DNA of 64,000 nucleotides from Diphasiastrum complanatum (Eukaryota > Streptophyta > Lycopodiopsida > Lycopodiales > Lycopodiaceae): NCBI GenBank assembly GCA_029204225.1, contig CM055107.1:48732550-48796549 (forward strand), read 5' to 3'. The notes beneath the pieces were generated by a model, which did not search any database, was not told where the DNA came from, and saw nothing but the letters and a program-made list of their open reading frames with translations. Shown one piece after another: positions 23,454 through 34,909 of the stretch (its first letter is position 1; each line of letters starts with the position of its first letter). The translations under genes and the position numbers were made by a program.

Positions 23454-24755
23454 GAGAAAAAAGGAGGTCCTTTTAAAGCTTGAATCGTTAGTTTTTTGGA
23501 TAAGATGGAGGACATGGGACTGGAGATGTGCATATGATGTTGAAGGCCAAGATGAATCTATAGGATAAGCTTTTCCTGCCTTACATAAATAAGGAGGACT
23601 TGGGAAATCTGGCAATCTGGTTCACACTAGCAAGAAATGTGTTTTGTGTACGTTTTGGTAATTCAACTGCTCCAATTTTGATATGATGGCTATGGGCTTG
23701 GTAAGCAATATTTTACCTTTTATCCATCAGCCCCAAAAAAAACAATATGTTTTTTTGCAAGTTTTGGTTTATATATGCTTTAATCATGATCACTTGCTTA
23801 CGTGATGTATCTTTTTTCATCCACATTACATTTCAATATTCACCAAACAAATTGTAGATTTTGGTGTTGATGCCAAGAGTTGAGAGCTCAATACTCGACT
23901 AAAGGAATGTCTTCTCTTTTTCAATCATTTGTCATTGTTTAGGGAACCTTACCAATCTTGACTACACATGGAAAAGTCTGTTGTTTAGGGATTTCAATTC
24001 TAGCAGCACTTGTCAAAACCTTTGTCCTTCCAACAACCAAGCAACTATAAAAGGAATCTACATGTGAGCTCATGTATAGGTCCAAGTATTTCATTCTAGC
24101 AAATCAATGTGTTATGTTTTTGTGAAACACATTGTAAGGATGTAGGATGTGATAGTTCATATTGTTGTGGCTTTCTAGTTGACTTTCTTATACAAATGGT
24201 GCTGATTTTTAATTGATGTCATTGAGGTGTTTTGATTTTTTTTCAACATTTTTTGGAACTTACCAATTGGAGGATTTTGAAAACTACTTATATTCAAATT
24301 CAAGTGCGTAATTACCTTACCTTGGGTTGCATGCACATGGATCCTACTCTTAATCCAATAGTTCCTATGGGATTTGTATCGAGCAAATTTAAATTGAGAT
24401 TTTGAATTGATTAAGAATTGATTTTGAATCTAGCATTGTTGACCAACTTTTAAAAATTCTGAAAAAGTTGCAATTTTTGGACTTGTTTTGCACGGGTAAT
24501 ACTATGTTATTGTGTTTTGACGTTGGTTAATCGAATATAGAAGAAAGTCAATGTTGAAGTCTAATATGTGGTGGCAGTCTAAACTTTTAAAGCTTGGCTT
24601 GGTTGTTAGGCCTTGTAAGTGAATTCTTGCAAATGTTGAAATCTCAAGTTTTTCACTTGTATCACTTGTAAGTTTTCTTTGATTTGGTCTCCTTTGAGCT
24701 CATGTAAAAACATGTTATCATTTCCAAATACAGGAACCTCACAAGTTTTTAACAT
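23454..24755 (+). repeat. Dispersed repeat family C, copy 2
   Basis: Same family and orientation as 11251-12137. It carries about 450 bp not present in copy 1 (about 24010-24470), so either copy 1 lost it or copy 2 gained it. Confidence 0.8.
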
Positions 24756-25191
24756 TGCAAGCATTATGTTTAGTGTGTTGATATGTAGTATGCTTTCTTG
24801 GATCAATTTATTACATGCAAAAAGAACATAGCCTGCATGTATAGAAAGAAAAACAAACAAATTTAATTGGCTATTGCATGCCTAATTGTGAACATCCAGA
24901 TTATAATAATCACATATGTCACAAGAGACTTAAAAAGAATTTGATGCATGCTTGATTCCACATGTTCTAGTTTCTTCTTCTTGTTATTATGCCCTCGCAT
25001 GCTTGAATGAACAAATATGACAAGTGATAATATATTTTGATAATTTCTTAATCAATATATTTTTATTGTTTCTAATAGTGTCTTGTTTTGCATGATATAT
25101 ACAAAATGTCTTCCATATATTGGATGAAGAATCGATTGACTTTTATGAGATGCATTTGAAGAGAGTATCTAAAATCACCTATATTGAAAAG
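24756..25191. other. Gene-free stretch at the truncated end of a copia element
   Basis: No pol sequence continues the minus-strand copia ORF beyond 25192. I see only AT-rich DNA here. Confidence 0.45.
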
Positions 25192-26304
25192 CTAATAACT
25201 TAGATATTGATCATGATTATTGTGAACAATGATCATGACTCCTTGAATATTGCACTCATGCTTACTTGCAATGTATATGGTCTTCTTGACTCCATCATAA
25301 GGCATAATAGATGAAAAAAAGTGCTTGGAGCCACACATATGTGAAGATGCTCCACTATCAATATACCATGAGTCATCCTTGTTGAAGGTGGAAGAGGAGA
25401 AGCTTGATGCCATAAGAGAGCCTTCTCCATCACTTGCAATATAGTCTTCTTTCTCATTGGTGATGTTGGCTTGATTGAGTTGATTCTTCTTCTTGAAGCA
25501 ATTGGTGGCATAATGGCCTTTCTTGCCACAATAAAAGCACTTGATCTTCTTCTTATCGAGATTTGAAGTAGAAGCATGAGAGGTATCCTCCTCCTCCTCT
25601 CCATCTTGGTCTTTAGCTTTATCATTAGAGAAGTGATGGTGTTTCTTCTTACTCCTCTCTTTGTGCTTGGCAGATAGAACTTTGCCATCATCATGATTGA
25701 GTGATAGCTTGTCCATCCTCAAGAGTTTGTACTCTTGTCTTGATTCTTCAGAAATAAGCACACTTTGAAGGGCCTCCAAACTTGGTAGCTCCTCCTTAAT
25801 GGCATAGGATTGGACAAGGTTGTCATATTCATCTCTCAAGCCATTGAGAATGACTTGGACTAGCTCACTTTGATTGATTGAGTCACCAATACATGCAAGC
25901 TCCCTATGAATATCCTTGACTCTCAAAACATAATTAGATGCACTCTCATCACTCTTTTGACTACTTTGGAAGATTTGATTTATAATAATGAGGAGCCTAG
26001 AGGTGTTCTTAGCCTCATAGATGGACTTGAGACAATCCCAAGCTTCCTTGGATGTAGAACAATCACCAATCTCCCTCAATATCTCATTAGAGACATTCAT
26101 CTTAATGTAGTGGAGAGCCATCCTAGCTCTTTTCTTGTATTTTTGTACTTCTTGAAGAACTTGAGGCTCCTCCTCAATCCCAAGTACAATGTCCATCACA
26201 TCTTGGAGTATCAAGATGGACTCCATCCTCAACTTCCATATTAAATAATTGGAAGTAGACAATCTCTCACTTGGTTGCAACAAGTATAAACTCATTGAAG
26301 TCAT
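25192..26304 (-). CDS. Ty1/copia gag and protease start, 370 aa, pol truncated
   Basis: An uninterrupted frame. The N-terminus SERLSTSNYLIWKLRMES and the UBN2-type gag body (about residues 60-190) are followed by a charged linker, a CCHC zinc knuckle at residues 256-269 (CFYCGKKGHYATNC) and the aspartic-protease motif WYIDSGASSHM (residues 313-323, catalytic D316). The frame then ends, and integrase, RT and RNase H are missing, so the element cannot move by itself. Gag would package RNA into cytoplasmic particles. Leader, primer-binding site and LTR lie upstream (26305-27675) on the same strand. The open gag suggests it is younger than its neighbours. The start Met at 26304 fits the family N-terminus. 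Confidence 0.85.
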   Translation of the reverse strand: MTSMSLYLLQPSERLSTSNYLIWKLRMESILILQDVMDIVLGIEEEPQVLQEVQKYKKRARMALHYIKMNVSNEILREIGDCSTSKEAWDCLKSIYEAKNTSRLLIIINQIFQSSQKSDESASNYVLRVKDIHRELACIGDSINQSELVQVILNGLRDEYDNLVQSYAIKEELPSLEALQSVLISEESRQEYKLLRMDKLSLNHDDGKVLSAKHKERSKKKHHHFSNDKAKDQDGEEEEDTSHASTSNLDKKKIKCFYCGKKGHYATNCFKKKNQLNQANITNEKEDYIASDGEGSLMASSFSSSTFNKDDSWYIDSGASSHMCGSKHFFSSIMPYDGVKKTIYIASKHECNIQGVMIIVHNNHDQYLSY

Positions 26305-27049
26305 GTAAAGTGGAGATAAATAAAAGTGATGAACAAAAAATGTTGCTTCTCTCTCACTATAGGATCCAATAATTGTGTGCTACCATCTCCTATGCAAGAT
26401 CTTGCAACAAACTGTGAGATGATTCTCACTAGCTATCTCAATCTCTCCAAAACTAGATCTACATCACATCAAATGATGGAGTATGGGCAAAGTTAGGATC
26501 AAACACTCTTAGCACGTGTGAAATACACTAAGAAACCAATTTGACTCAAACACAATGATATTGCATGAAACAAAATGGCTAAGATCTCAAAACAGTGCCT
26601 AGATCACATATAGATGAGATTGGTAAGCATTCAACTGTGATTTTGGATCAAACAAGCAATCTCTTGACCAAACCAAATGTGTCCACCCAGGTCTAGGTGC
26701 CCTACCTAAACCTCCTCAAAAGCTTATCACTTTTAATTGTCTCAACCATATGGAATGAAACTGATTGCATCATAAACTAGACAAAAAATAGCTTCAAAAC
26801 AAGCTATCTAGCAAGAGTTTTGGATCAAATATGAAAGAGAACTCCCAAACTGAAATTGGATGTTCCTCACATGTGTTTGAGCACCTGATTCCGTACAGTT
26901 GCAGGTCAGACCCAATCAATGTCCTTTTGATCTCTTTTGATCCAAAATTGAACAATATAGCTAGGAAAATGGACCTTGACACTTTCTAGCTCAAGATTGA
27001 TGGATAGTTTTCACTCAAATGGTTCAAAATGCATGGTAACCTTAGGTAG
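26305..27049 (-). other. Leader of the minus-strand copia element
   Basis: About 745 bp between primer-binding site and gag. No ORF of note. The motif TTTTGGATCAAA and its variants recur several times (about 26650, 26820, 26935). Confidence 0.55.
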
Positions 27050-27061
27050 GCTCTGATAACA
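27050..27061 (-). other. Copia primer-binding site, variant
   Basis: Read on the minus strand it is TGTTATCAGAGC, one base from TGGTATCAGAGC complementary to initiator Met tRNA. It abuts the LTR end directly. Confidence 0.75.
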
Positions 27062-27675
27062 TGTTGAATTCACACGTGTGGATTGTCCACAACATGTACT
27101 TGTGATCTCCTGAGGTGTGTAGAAGCACCAAGATTAAGATTAGATTGAGATTCAAGATCAATATTAGATCCTATGGCAAAAAACACACTACTACATGCAT
27201 TCAATCACTTCCAACTCTCACTCACACGTGTGGGAAGTGAGAGAGAAAAAGCATCACGAGCTCTCGGGTAGAGAGAGAAAGCTAGAAATCCAATAACACA
27301 CAAAATCCATATAATCACCAAATCAATTAGATCCAAAATGAGGAGTACAATGATACTAGTAGATTCATGAGCTACCACTATGCTTAACTATGATTGGACC
27401 ACACTTTGCCACCTCTTAATCCTATTGGACCATTGATCCATGCACCTCTAAATTCTATTGGACCATTTTCAAGCAAACCTCAAACTCTATTGGACTACTC
27501 ATGGTTCCACCTCTAAATCCTATTAATCCTCTTAAACTTCATCAAACAAAAGCATTACACTTGTCTACACTCTAATTGGCACAAGTTTGACCTCCTACTC
27601 TATTTTGGCTCAATAGTGGCATTACAAGTGGAAATGGATAATTTGCCATCTATGCCAAATTTGACCCTATCAACA
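27062..27675 (-). repeat. Copia 5' LTR, 614 bp
   Basis: On the minus strand it starts TGTTGA (27675) and ends TCAACA (27062), a perfect 6-bp terminal inversion, followed immediately by the primer-binding site. The flanking 5 bp TCCTA (27676-27680) would be one target-site duplication. The partner LTR is not in the window. Confidence 0.8.
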
Positions 27676-27779
27676 TCCTACACCTAAATGCTTGACTATG
27701 AAATTCTATGAGACCCCTATATCAAACATTTTTATTTACTTTACAATTCTCCACACATGTGAGATTCACTTACAAACTT

Positions 27780-28580
27780 CTATCATAAAAAATACCAAGC
27801 TAGATTTTTGCCAATTTCTCACACAAAAGCCATTAGGCTAGAAACATCTGTACCTAAAGAATTTTGGGGAGAAGTAGTTGCATGTGCAAATTATCTTTGT
27901 AATAGGCTTCCTAATCTTGCTATAGAAGGAAGAACACCATTTGAGATGTTGTACAAAAAAAAACCTAAGGTAGATCATCTTAGGGTCTTTGGTTGTTTAT
28001 GCTTTGTGCATGTTCCTTTAGAGACTAGGAAAAAGGATATGCATCTTGTAAGAAAGCATATAAAGTTTAAAGGTATTAAAGGTATTTTTGTTGGATATGC
28101 ATCTTCTAAGAAAGCATATAAAGTTTATGTTCCATCTACTGACAAGAATGCTGTAAGTAGAAATGTGATCTTTCATGAAGATAAAAAAATTAACTTGGAT
28201 GAAGCAAAGATCAAGGAGTCTCATGCAGATCTACAATCATCAATCTTAATATTGTTCAAGAAGTGGTGGGGCCAAGGCTTGAGGTGGAGCAACTTCAAAC
28301 ACCTACACCAAGAAGATCCACAAGAGAAAGATCTGAGACAAGAAGGCTCACTTATGATGAGGGAGGAAGGCAAGTGGAAGGTGAAACTTCCTATCATGCA
28401 TTCTTCATATCAAATGAATAGCCTAAAGATGTCCAAGAAGCACTTCAATCCAAGAAATGGTTTGAAGCAATGACCCTCGAGTTTGAAGCCTTGATGTCAA
28501 ACCACACATGTGAGCTTGTGGAGCAAGCTTACAACATGCATGTCATTGGATGTAAGTGGGTATTCAATATTGCAAAGCTT
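27780..28580 (+). pseudogene. Ty1/copia remnant: integrase C-terminus to RT start
   Basis: The open frame 27808-28473 carries copia integrase motifs: FWGEVVACANYLCNRLPN, TPFEMLYKKKPKVDHLRVFG, KGIFVGY and RNVIFHED. Frame changes follow, then the linker RRSTRERSE and the RT start (about 28430-28570: KWFEAM, L.SNHTCELVE, GCKWVFNIAKL). A 58-bp duplication (GGATATGCATCTT at 28035 and 28093) interrupts the integrase C-terminus. It is opposite in strand to the element at 25192-27675 and ends abruptly near 28575. Confidence 0.85.
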
Positions 28581-28584
28581 GCTT

Positions 28585-29040
28585 AGTCAAGATGAGGGTG
28601 GTCTCTCACAAGCGGCTGTAGCTCCTGCACCTACCAAAGAGTCATCAACGTATCTGTATTACAACGTGAATCCTCAAGGTAACGTAATCGCCAACCACAA
28701 AGGTTGGGTGGTTATGGACTGCCTATATTCTTTATGCCAATGTCATTTTGGCGACAGATTGTTCATGAAATAGTCCGACCAATTTGCCGATCTAAAACAA
28801 CAGGTTGTTGGTAGCCTTCGTGAAGAATTCTCACAAGATGTGGCATTTGACTTGAAGTAAATCCATGAACATATGAGTTTATGGATTAGACTTTGTCGTG
28901 ATACAGTACGACGAGCATATAGAGATGGGCAATCAAAACCCTCTTGGTGTTCAAAGGCAGATTGGAACACTGTGATAGCCGATGAATGAACACCAGATAA
29001 GTATAAGACTCAAAGGGCTGCCACGGCTGCTAGCATGCAT
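28585..29040 (+). pseudogene. Fragment resembling a plant En/Spm (CACTA)-type transposon protein
   Basis: Translated in the frame of 28590-29040, interrupted by stops near 28771 and 28858. It contains VVGSLREEFSQDV, an ...RAYRDGQSKPSW segment and DKYKTQRAATAAS. This pattern (a basic helix, a K/QKPxW step, then a xxKYKxxxxxxxxxR/S tail) resembles the plant Ptta/En/Spm transposase-associated domain. Recognition is from memory and weak. The TTGTAGTG end at 29340 supports a CACTA origin. Confidence 0.4.
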
Positions 29041-29214
29041 GTCAACCAAGATTTTTTTTTGCCTCGGATCCACATCGGATCCACTATGTCAGCTTCAATA
29101 TTGGATTCTGCTGTCCAAGCTGGATGTTGGATTCTGACATCCATATCGGCATGTCAGATCCCAGGGTCCGAACATCCCGATTATTGTCTGAGAACTCGGC
29201 AATCAGCAGATGTT

Positions 29215-29247
29215 GGATTCCGACATGTTTAACACATGTCGGAATCC
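29215..29247. repeat. Perfect 14-bp inverted repeat (hairpin)
   Basis: GGATTCCGACATGT, a 5-base TTAAC loop, and ACATGTCGGAATCC. Related words (TCGGATCC, GGATTCTGACAT, GACATGTCAGATCC-like) occur throughout 29055-29250, as expected of CACTA subterminal repeats. Confidence 0.85.
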
Positions 29248-29332
29248 GCCGACTCCATTGCAATGTGTTTTGTGACATTCGCGACGACAAAAAAATCAAG
29301 ATCACGATTCACATCACAAATTGCAACGAGTG

Positions 29333-29340
29333 TTGTAGTG
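29333..29340 (+). other. Possible CACTA transposon 3' terminus
   Basis: TTGTAGTG is the complement of CACTACAA, the typical CACTA terminal motif. TCA follows and could be the 3-bp target duplication. No matching 5' CACTACAA end was found upstream, so the element would be truncated. Confidence 0.4.
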
Positions 29341-29448
29341 TCACCAAACCACTGATTTTGTAGATGGCATGCCTTAACTCCTCCTTCAGAAACTCTCTTA
29401 GCACCAAGGGAAGCGCAAATTGATTGGCATGGAAAGAAACCCACTACA
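29341..29448 (+). repeat. Possible residue of the gypsy 5' LTR
   Basis: It ends in AAACCCACTACA, like the LTR ending at 38113, and is followed by a gypsy-type primer-binding site. The rest shows no clear match to 37370-38113, so only the end is supported. Confidence 0.35.
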
Positions 29449-29452
29449 ATTT

Positions 29453-29470
29453 TGGCGTCGTTGCCTGGAG
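29453..29470 (+). other. Ty3/gypsy primer-binding site
   Basis: TGGCGTCGTTGCCTGGAG resembles the TGGCGCCGTTGCCGGGGA sites common in plant Tat/Athila-type gypsy elements. It lies 4 bases after the LTR-like end. Confidence 0.65.
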
Positions 29471-30582
29471 AGCTACGCCAATTTTTCAGTTTGCAGGATG
29501 TTTGGTTGATGGTTAGCTTGCATTAGGCATCTTGTCGTGGCATGAATAGTGTTAAAGCATTGTAGGGTTAGTTTGGGATTCATTTTGCTAGATTTGAGTG
29601 GATTTGCTTGTTTGAAATCTAGTCTGATTATTAAACAAGGAAAGCTATTCAGATCACCAATCTTAAGATCCATTTGGATCTGAGATATCAAAGAAAATAA
29701 CAAAAATCGGTCAAATCTACGAATTTTGGTCAAAAAGAGGCAAAAGCGTCATCAGAGCTCAGAACTTTTTACCCTCTTTTAGGAAACCTTTGCCCAGTTT
29801 CAAACACCTTTGATTTTGTTTATAAAACCTTCAATTTGAAGGGCGAAGATTAATTCCCAATAGATTTCTAGAAACATAAGAAAAACCTCCAAAAAAATAC
29901 CAAAAAATATTAAAACCCTAAAAAATAGAGAAAAACAACCTTCGCCCGATTCACTGTGCTTAGATGTAATTCAGATCTATCTACTACCAGGTCGGCAAAG
30001 AATAATACCAAAAATAGAAAGGTTTTCAGAGGATCAATTGTCATATTGTCATATTTTTGCCAAAAAAGTCATTTTTTTTGCAAAATTACTAGTATTACTC
30101 TTGATCCCTCACCATAACCTTTGCCGAGTTTCCAAAACATTCTATCTATAGTAAACTACTATTTTTGAGTTCGGCAAAGATTCTTCTTGATCAGATCACA
30201 AAAAATCTTGATTTTTACCCTCGCCAGATTACAAAAACTGTATTATCTTGTGTCAGAAACCTTTGCCCGGTTGTCCATAGTTTTATCTGTGTCAGATCTT
30301 CAATCTGAGAAGTCGGTGAAGGTTATTTTCCAAGAAATTGCCAGAAAAGTGTTCAGAGAGTTTTTATCCCAATATAGCACTGTTGAACCTTCACCGAGAC
30401 AACCTTTGCCTAGAGAACCTTCGCCAGTCCTATTTTTAGTTTCTGATTTTTCAGATCAAGTCTCTGTCAAAATTTGGATCAAATCTGATATATTCTGAAT
30501 TGGACTCTGAGAGATTTATCATTTTTGAGAAGTATCGATTGATTGAATTTTGGGTAGTATTTCATCATATAGAATCTGATTC
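29471..30582 (+). other. Gypsy leader with ACCTTCGCC words (set 1)
   Basis: Contains repeated words AACCTTYGCCNRR and the complement GGCRAAGGTT at about 29784, 29840, 29937, 29991, 30115, 30168, 30217, 30255, 30312, 30388, 30402 and 30417, in both orientations with unique DNA between. No gag or zinc knuckle is present, although gag would be expected here. Confidence 0.6.
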
Positions 30583-31195
30583 TTGAAAAGTGGAAGAGAG
30601 CTTCAATCAGAGATGAGCGAGATTTCCTTATTAGATCGAACTTTGGATATGTCAATCACGTTTCCACTAAATGTGCTGAATGTAGCCTGGATATCAATGG
30701 AACCTATACCAGATCTAATTGAGGATGATCTCATACCAATGAGCCATGCCTTAACTTATGATGGCAATGCAGAACTTACAGATGAACAGATTCTACATCA
30801 TATGGATCCAACCAGATTTGGAGTGCGTAATGTTCCTGATGAACCAACAATCCTCCAAAGCAGTTATATTGAAGGGAGACAGGATCACAAGTTTGATGAC
30901 GAAGAAACAAGCAAAGCAACATTATAATACGGTCCTGAAATGGGAAAATCCCCCTCAAAAGATCGACTCAAAGGAAGTGCCACCTCTATTGGATAAAGGC
31001 AAAGAAAAAGTCAAGAATGATTCTTCAAGTCAGATTTCCAGCAAGACATCATCGTCTAGGAAGTCTTCACCTGCGTAGTAAGATTCATCATCCCGAAAGT
31101 CATCACCTCCATGATCGATTCCTACTAAGAAGACTAAACGAAGATCCAAGACAAGTCCTTTTGAAAAAGAACAAGCAAATGTAGTCCAGCATGAT
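30583..31195 (+). pseudogene. Gypsy 5' coding remnant of uncertain identity
   Basis: The frame 30583-30927 (114 aa) has no motif I recognise. A second frame from 30758, which is in frame with the RT downstream, holds a Ser/Lys-rich linker (about 30940-31075) and ends with TAG-TAA at 31076-31081. There is no CCHC knuckle and no D-S/T-G protease motif, so gag and protease appear to have been lost. Confidence 0.5.
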
Positions 31196-34105
31196 ATGCC
31201 AGAGCATTTTAAATGTTATACACTGGATGATGTGGTTATCATGTTACCTAAATCACATCGTGAACGTGAAGAATACATGCCAGAATCTAAAGAGGTTTAC
31301 GATGACCTAGCTAGGACGCAGCAAATGAATCTTGTAGAACCAGGAGAACCGGAAAAGATTGTACAAGTGAAATCACAACTTACTCCTAGACAGTATCAAG
31401 CACTCCGTTTGTTACTTATTAAGTATCAAAATTGCTTTGCATGGACTTATCAAGATTTGAAGGGTATTCCGACATCAGTCATTGAACATACCGTACCTTT
31501 AGTACCTGATGCAGTACCAAAGGTTACAAAGTTCTATCGCTATAATCCTAATGTGGCAGATCTGATAAAGAACGAACTTCAGAGATTGCTTGACGCCGAT
31601 TTCATTTATGAGATCGAGCATACCGAATGGATTTCACCGATTGTCATTGTTCCTAAGAAAAATGAAAAATTGCGAATCTGTGTGAATCTCAAAGCATTGA
31701 ATAAGGTGACACGGAAGGATCACGTTCCGTTACCTTTTACTGAAAGCATTTTGGATCGCCTTGCTGGAGCAGAAGCTTATAGTTTCTTGGATGGATTTAG
31801 TGGTTACAACCAGATTAAGATTGCACCTACCGATCGCCACAAAACTGCTTTTGCAACAGAATGGGACACCTATGCTTACAAAGTAATGTCGTTTGGACTC
31901 TGTAATGCACCAAGTTCATTCCAAAGAGTAATGCAATTTGCCTTTAAAGATTATCTGTAAAAATTCCTTGAAATTTACTTGGACAACTTGGGAGTTTATA
32001 GTACAGATGTAGACCACCTAGATCGATTGGAGAAAGTCTTTGAAAGATGCCGCAAATATCAGATTTCTCTAAATCCAGAAAAATGCCAGACATGGGTTTC
32101 TCACGGAGTGGTGCTTGGACATATGATATCAGGACATGGTATTGCCACCGATTATTCTAAGATCAAAGTTATTGTGAAATTGCCACTGCCAGCAACAATT
32201 CAAGGAATTTATGTATTTATGGGTCATGCGAACTACTATCAAATTTTTATTATCTTCTTTGTAGATTTAGTACAACCTGTATACAAATTAACTAAAGTTC
32301 CTATTTGGACAGTAGAGGCATTAGAAGCCTTTGAAAAGTTAAAAAAAGCATTATCTTCAGCACCAATTCTGCGTTCTCCAGATTGGACATTAGAGTTTCA
32401 TGTTCATACGGATGCCTCAAAATAAGCCATTGGATTAGTTTTGACGCAGACAGGTGACTATAAGAAGGATTATCCTATACAATTTGCAAGTAGACAACTT
32501 ACAGATCCAGAGAAGAATTATTCGACAACAGAATGTGAAGCGCTAGCCATGATTTTTTTTGTTCAAAAATTTTGTCACTACCTCATGGAAACGCACTTTT
32601 TATTTTATACGGATCATCAACCGTTACTTTACTTGGTATATAAGACGTGTAATACTGGACGTATTGCAAGATGGTTATTATTATTGACTGAATTTGACTT
32701 TTGAATTGTGGTCAGAAAGGGGAAGCAACATTATCTAGCCAATCATGTTTTGCGAATTGAATTTGTACCAGTTAATACTGAAGTGGATGATGAATTGCCA
32801 GATGGTGCGTTGTTCTATGTTGAAGCAGTACCTGAGTGGGCGGCAGATATTGTTGAGTACCTAATGCTAGGACAACCGAATGACTCTTTGACAAAAGTAC
32901 AGAAAAGACAACTGATTTATAAGGCTCAACCTTATCAATTAATTGCAGGACAATTCTATCGTCGTGGATCAGATAATATTTTACGAAGATGTGTTTTACC
33001 GCATGAAGTACCATATCTAATCATGTTTTCACATGATGGCATGGGTGGAGGACACTTCCCTACAGATATTACTATTCACAAACTTTTGCAATCCGGTTGT
33101 TGGTGGCCTATGCTTCATAAGGACACATAAAATTTTATTCAGACATGTGATGTCTGCCAACGAGCATGACGGCTTACTCGACAGAATTATGAACCCTTAC
33201 ATCAGGTTTTATCGCAAGCACCGTTTGAAAAATGGGCCCTGGATTATGTTGGTCCTATTCATCCCGCTGCGCAAGGATCTCAGGCCCGATACATTATCGT
33301 CGCAACTGATTATATGACCAAGTGGGTTGAATCCAAAGCTGTCAAAGTGGCTAATGCAAAATCTATGACCAAGTTTCTATATGAAAATATTATAATCAGA
33401 TTTGGATGTCCGATCGAAATTGTCAGTGATCGGGGTACACACTTTGTTAATCAAACAACGAAGTGTTTATTGGAAGATTTTTTTGTTATACACAGATTTA
33501 GTACTCCCTATTATCCCAGAGGGAATGGCCAAGCTGAATCTTCCAATAAGATTCTCTGCACCATTATGACAAAGACAGTTGAAGCTAGTCGGTCTGATTG
33601 GGAACATAAACTGTATGCAACATTATGGGCATTCAGAACCGCTTACAAAAATAGTACAAATCAAACACCTTTTCAACTGGTTTATGGTCAATATACTGTT
33701 ATGCCAATTGAATTTTTAATCCCATCTTTATGCATAGCAGCAACGAAACGATTAAATGACAATCAGTCTTTACAACTTCGTCATGAAGTGTTGCACAGAT
33801 AATGTGAAACCCGATTGATGGCAGTTCATGCCTTAGCAGCAGAGAAAGCCCGCCGCAAGGCATGGCACGATCGTCGATTGCACAAAAAAGATCTGGAAGT
33901 AGGAGATCTTGCATTGATGTACAAAACCAAGCTGATCAAGGGTAAGTTGAAGTTTACTGGTGAAGGCCCATATAAAATGAAGGAAATTCTGAACTATGGT
34001 GCAGTAATTTTTGAGCACTTGGATGGAAAACAATTTGATACTCTGGTAAATGGCATCCGATTACGCAAGTTTTGGCAGCCTACTCCGCTAGTTCAGCAAG
34101 CCTGA
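31196..34105 (+). pseudogene. Ty3/gypsy pol: RT, RNase H and integrase, with multiple stops
   Basis: Domains in order are: RT (31400-32350; WISPIVIVPKK, LRICVNLKALNK, FLDGFSGYNQI, TAFATEW, MSFGLCNAPSSFQRVM), with the active-site YxDD reading YLDN (about 31973), so the second Asp is Asn; RNase H (32395-32700; HTDAS, YSTTECEALA, YTDHQPL); integrase zinc region (33029-33165; H...H...CDVC); core with Asp at ALDYVGP, Asp at SDRGTHF and Glu at NGQAESS (33220-33545); and a C-terminal region ending LRKFW (34065). In-frame stops occur at 31958, 32423, 32702, 33128, about 33167 and 33800. It is the Tat/Athila-like type by its primer-binding site and by the extra ORF region downstream. It is not functional. 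Confidence 0.92.
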
Positions 34106-34909
34106 TCTCAATATATTTTTTCATTTTATTTATTTTCAATTTTTTGTTTTCAGTATTTAATTTGCTAACTTTTTTTTGGAAAAAGACAGTTAAAAAAAAA
34201 TAATAATAAGGAAAGACTGATAAGAAAAAGTCAGGAAGTCATCAGCATAAGGAAAAGGAGGCACAGTATTTTATGGAAAATGACTTAAAAAACCACTATT
34301 TTGGGCAGATTTGGCCAATACAGTATCAGAAACCTTCGCTGAGCTCTCAGACTGTACATCCACCCTTGATTTATCTAAATTGAGGTGGGCAAAGGTTTCT
34401 GACAAGAGAAAATTCAATTTTTGAGCTAGGCGAATGTTCAGTGATATGCCATTTTGGGAACCTTCGTCGAGCATCATAACTTCATTATGAACCTTCGTCG
34501 ACCTGCTAGATGATCTTAAAATGTCAAAATTAGATTGTCCATAGGTTCAGATTGTAAAAAAATGCATTTATGACAGTACTTGGGCGAAGGACCCTCCTGG
34601 GCAAAGGTTCATCCTTTGCCAGCCCTGAAAAACGTTCGCCTGATAGGTTCAGATCCCTAGAAACCTTCGCCGAGATTTTTATAGCCTATTTTTACAGTAC
34701 TATACATGCCTGCAATTTTTTGTTCAGAACTGATCAGCCCAACTACTATTTAGTGTAATGGACCCACCAAATTCACTTATAAGTTGGCTGAATTCGATTC
34801 ATTCCTCACTTGTGCTAGCGAAGCTCTTGCAAATTTTTCTTGCAACCAAATTTCTGCATTGCCTTCTGATACACTTTCACACGTTATAATTCCTTTATGA
34901 TCATCATGT
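34106..34909 (+). other. Gypsy spacer with ACCTTCGCC words (set 2)
   Basis: Non-coding spacer between integrase and the extra ORF. The same words as in the leader recur at about 34330, 34387, 34430, 34460, 34490, 34584, 34600, 34614, 34632 and 34660, again in both orientations. A segment near 34315-34410 resembles 30250-30330 in inverted orientation. Confidence 0.6.

Noticed and set aside
28510-28773. Single 87-aa protein
   Set aside because: Crosses the junction between the copia RT start and the CACTA-like fragment, so it is a chimera of two debris pieces.
30187-30498. 103-aa gag candidate of the gypsy element
   Set aside because: It lacks any gag motif, and its apparent repeats come from the ACCTTCGCC words.
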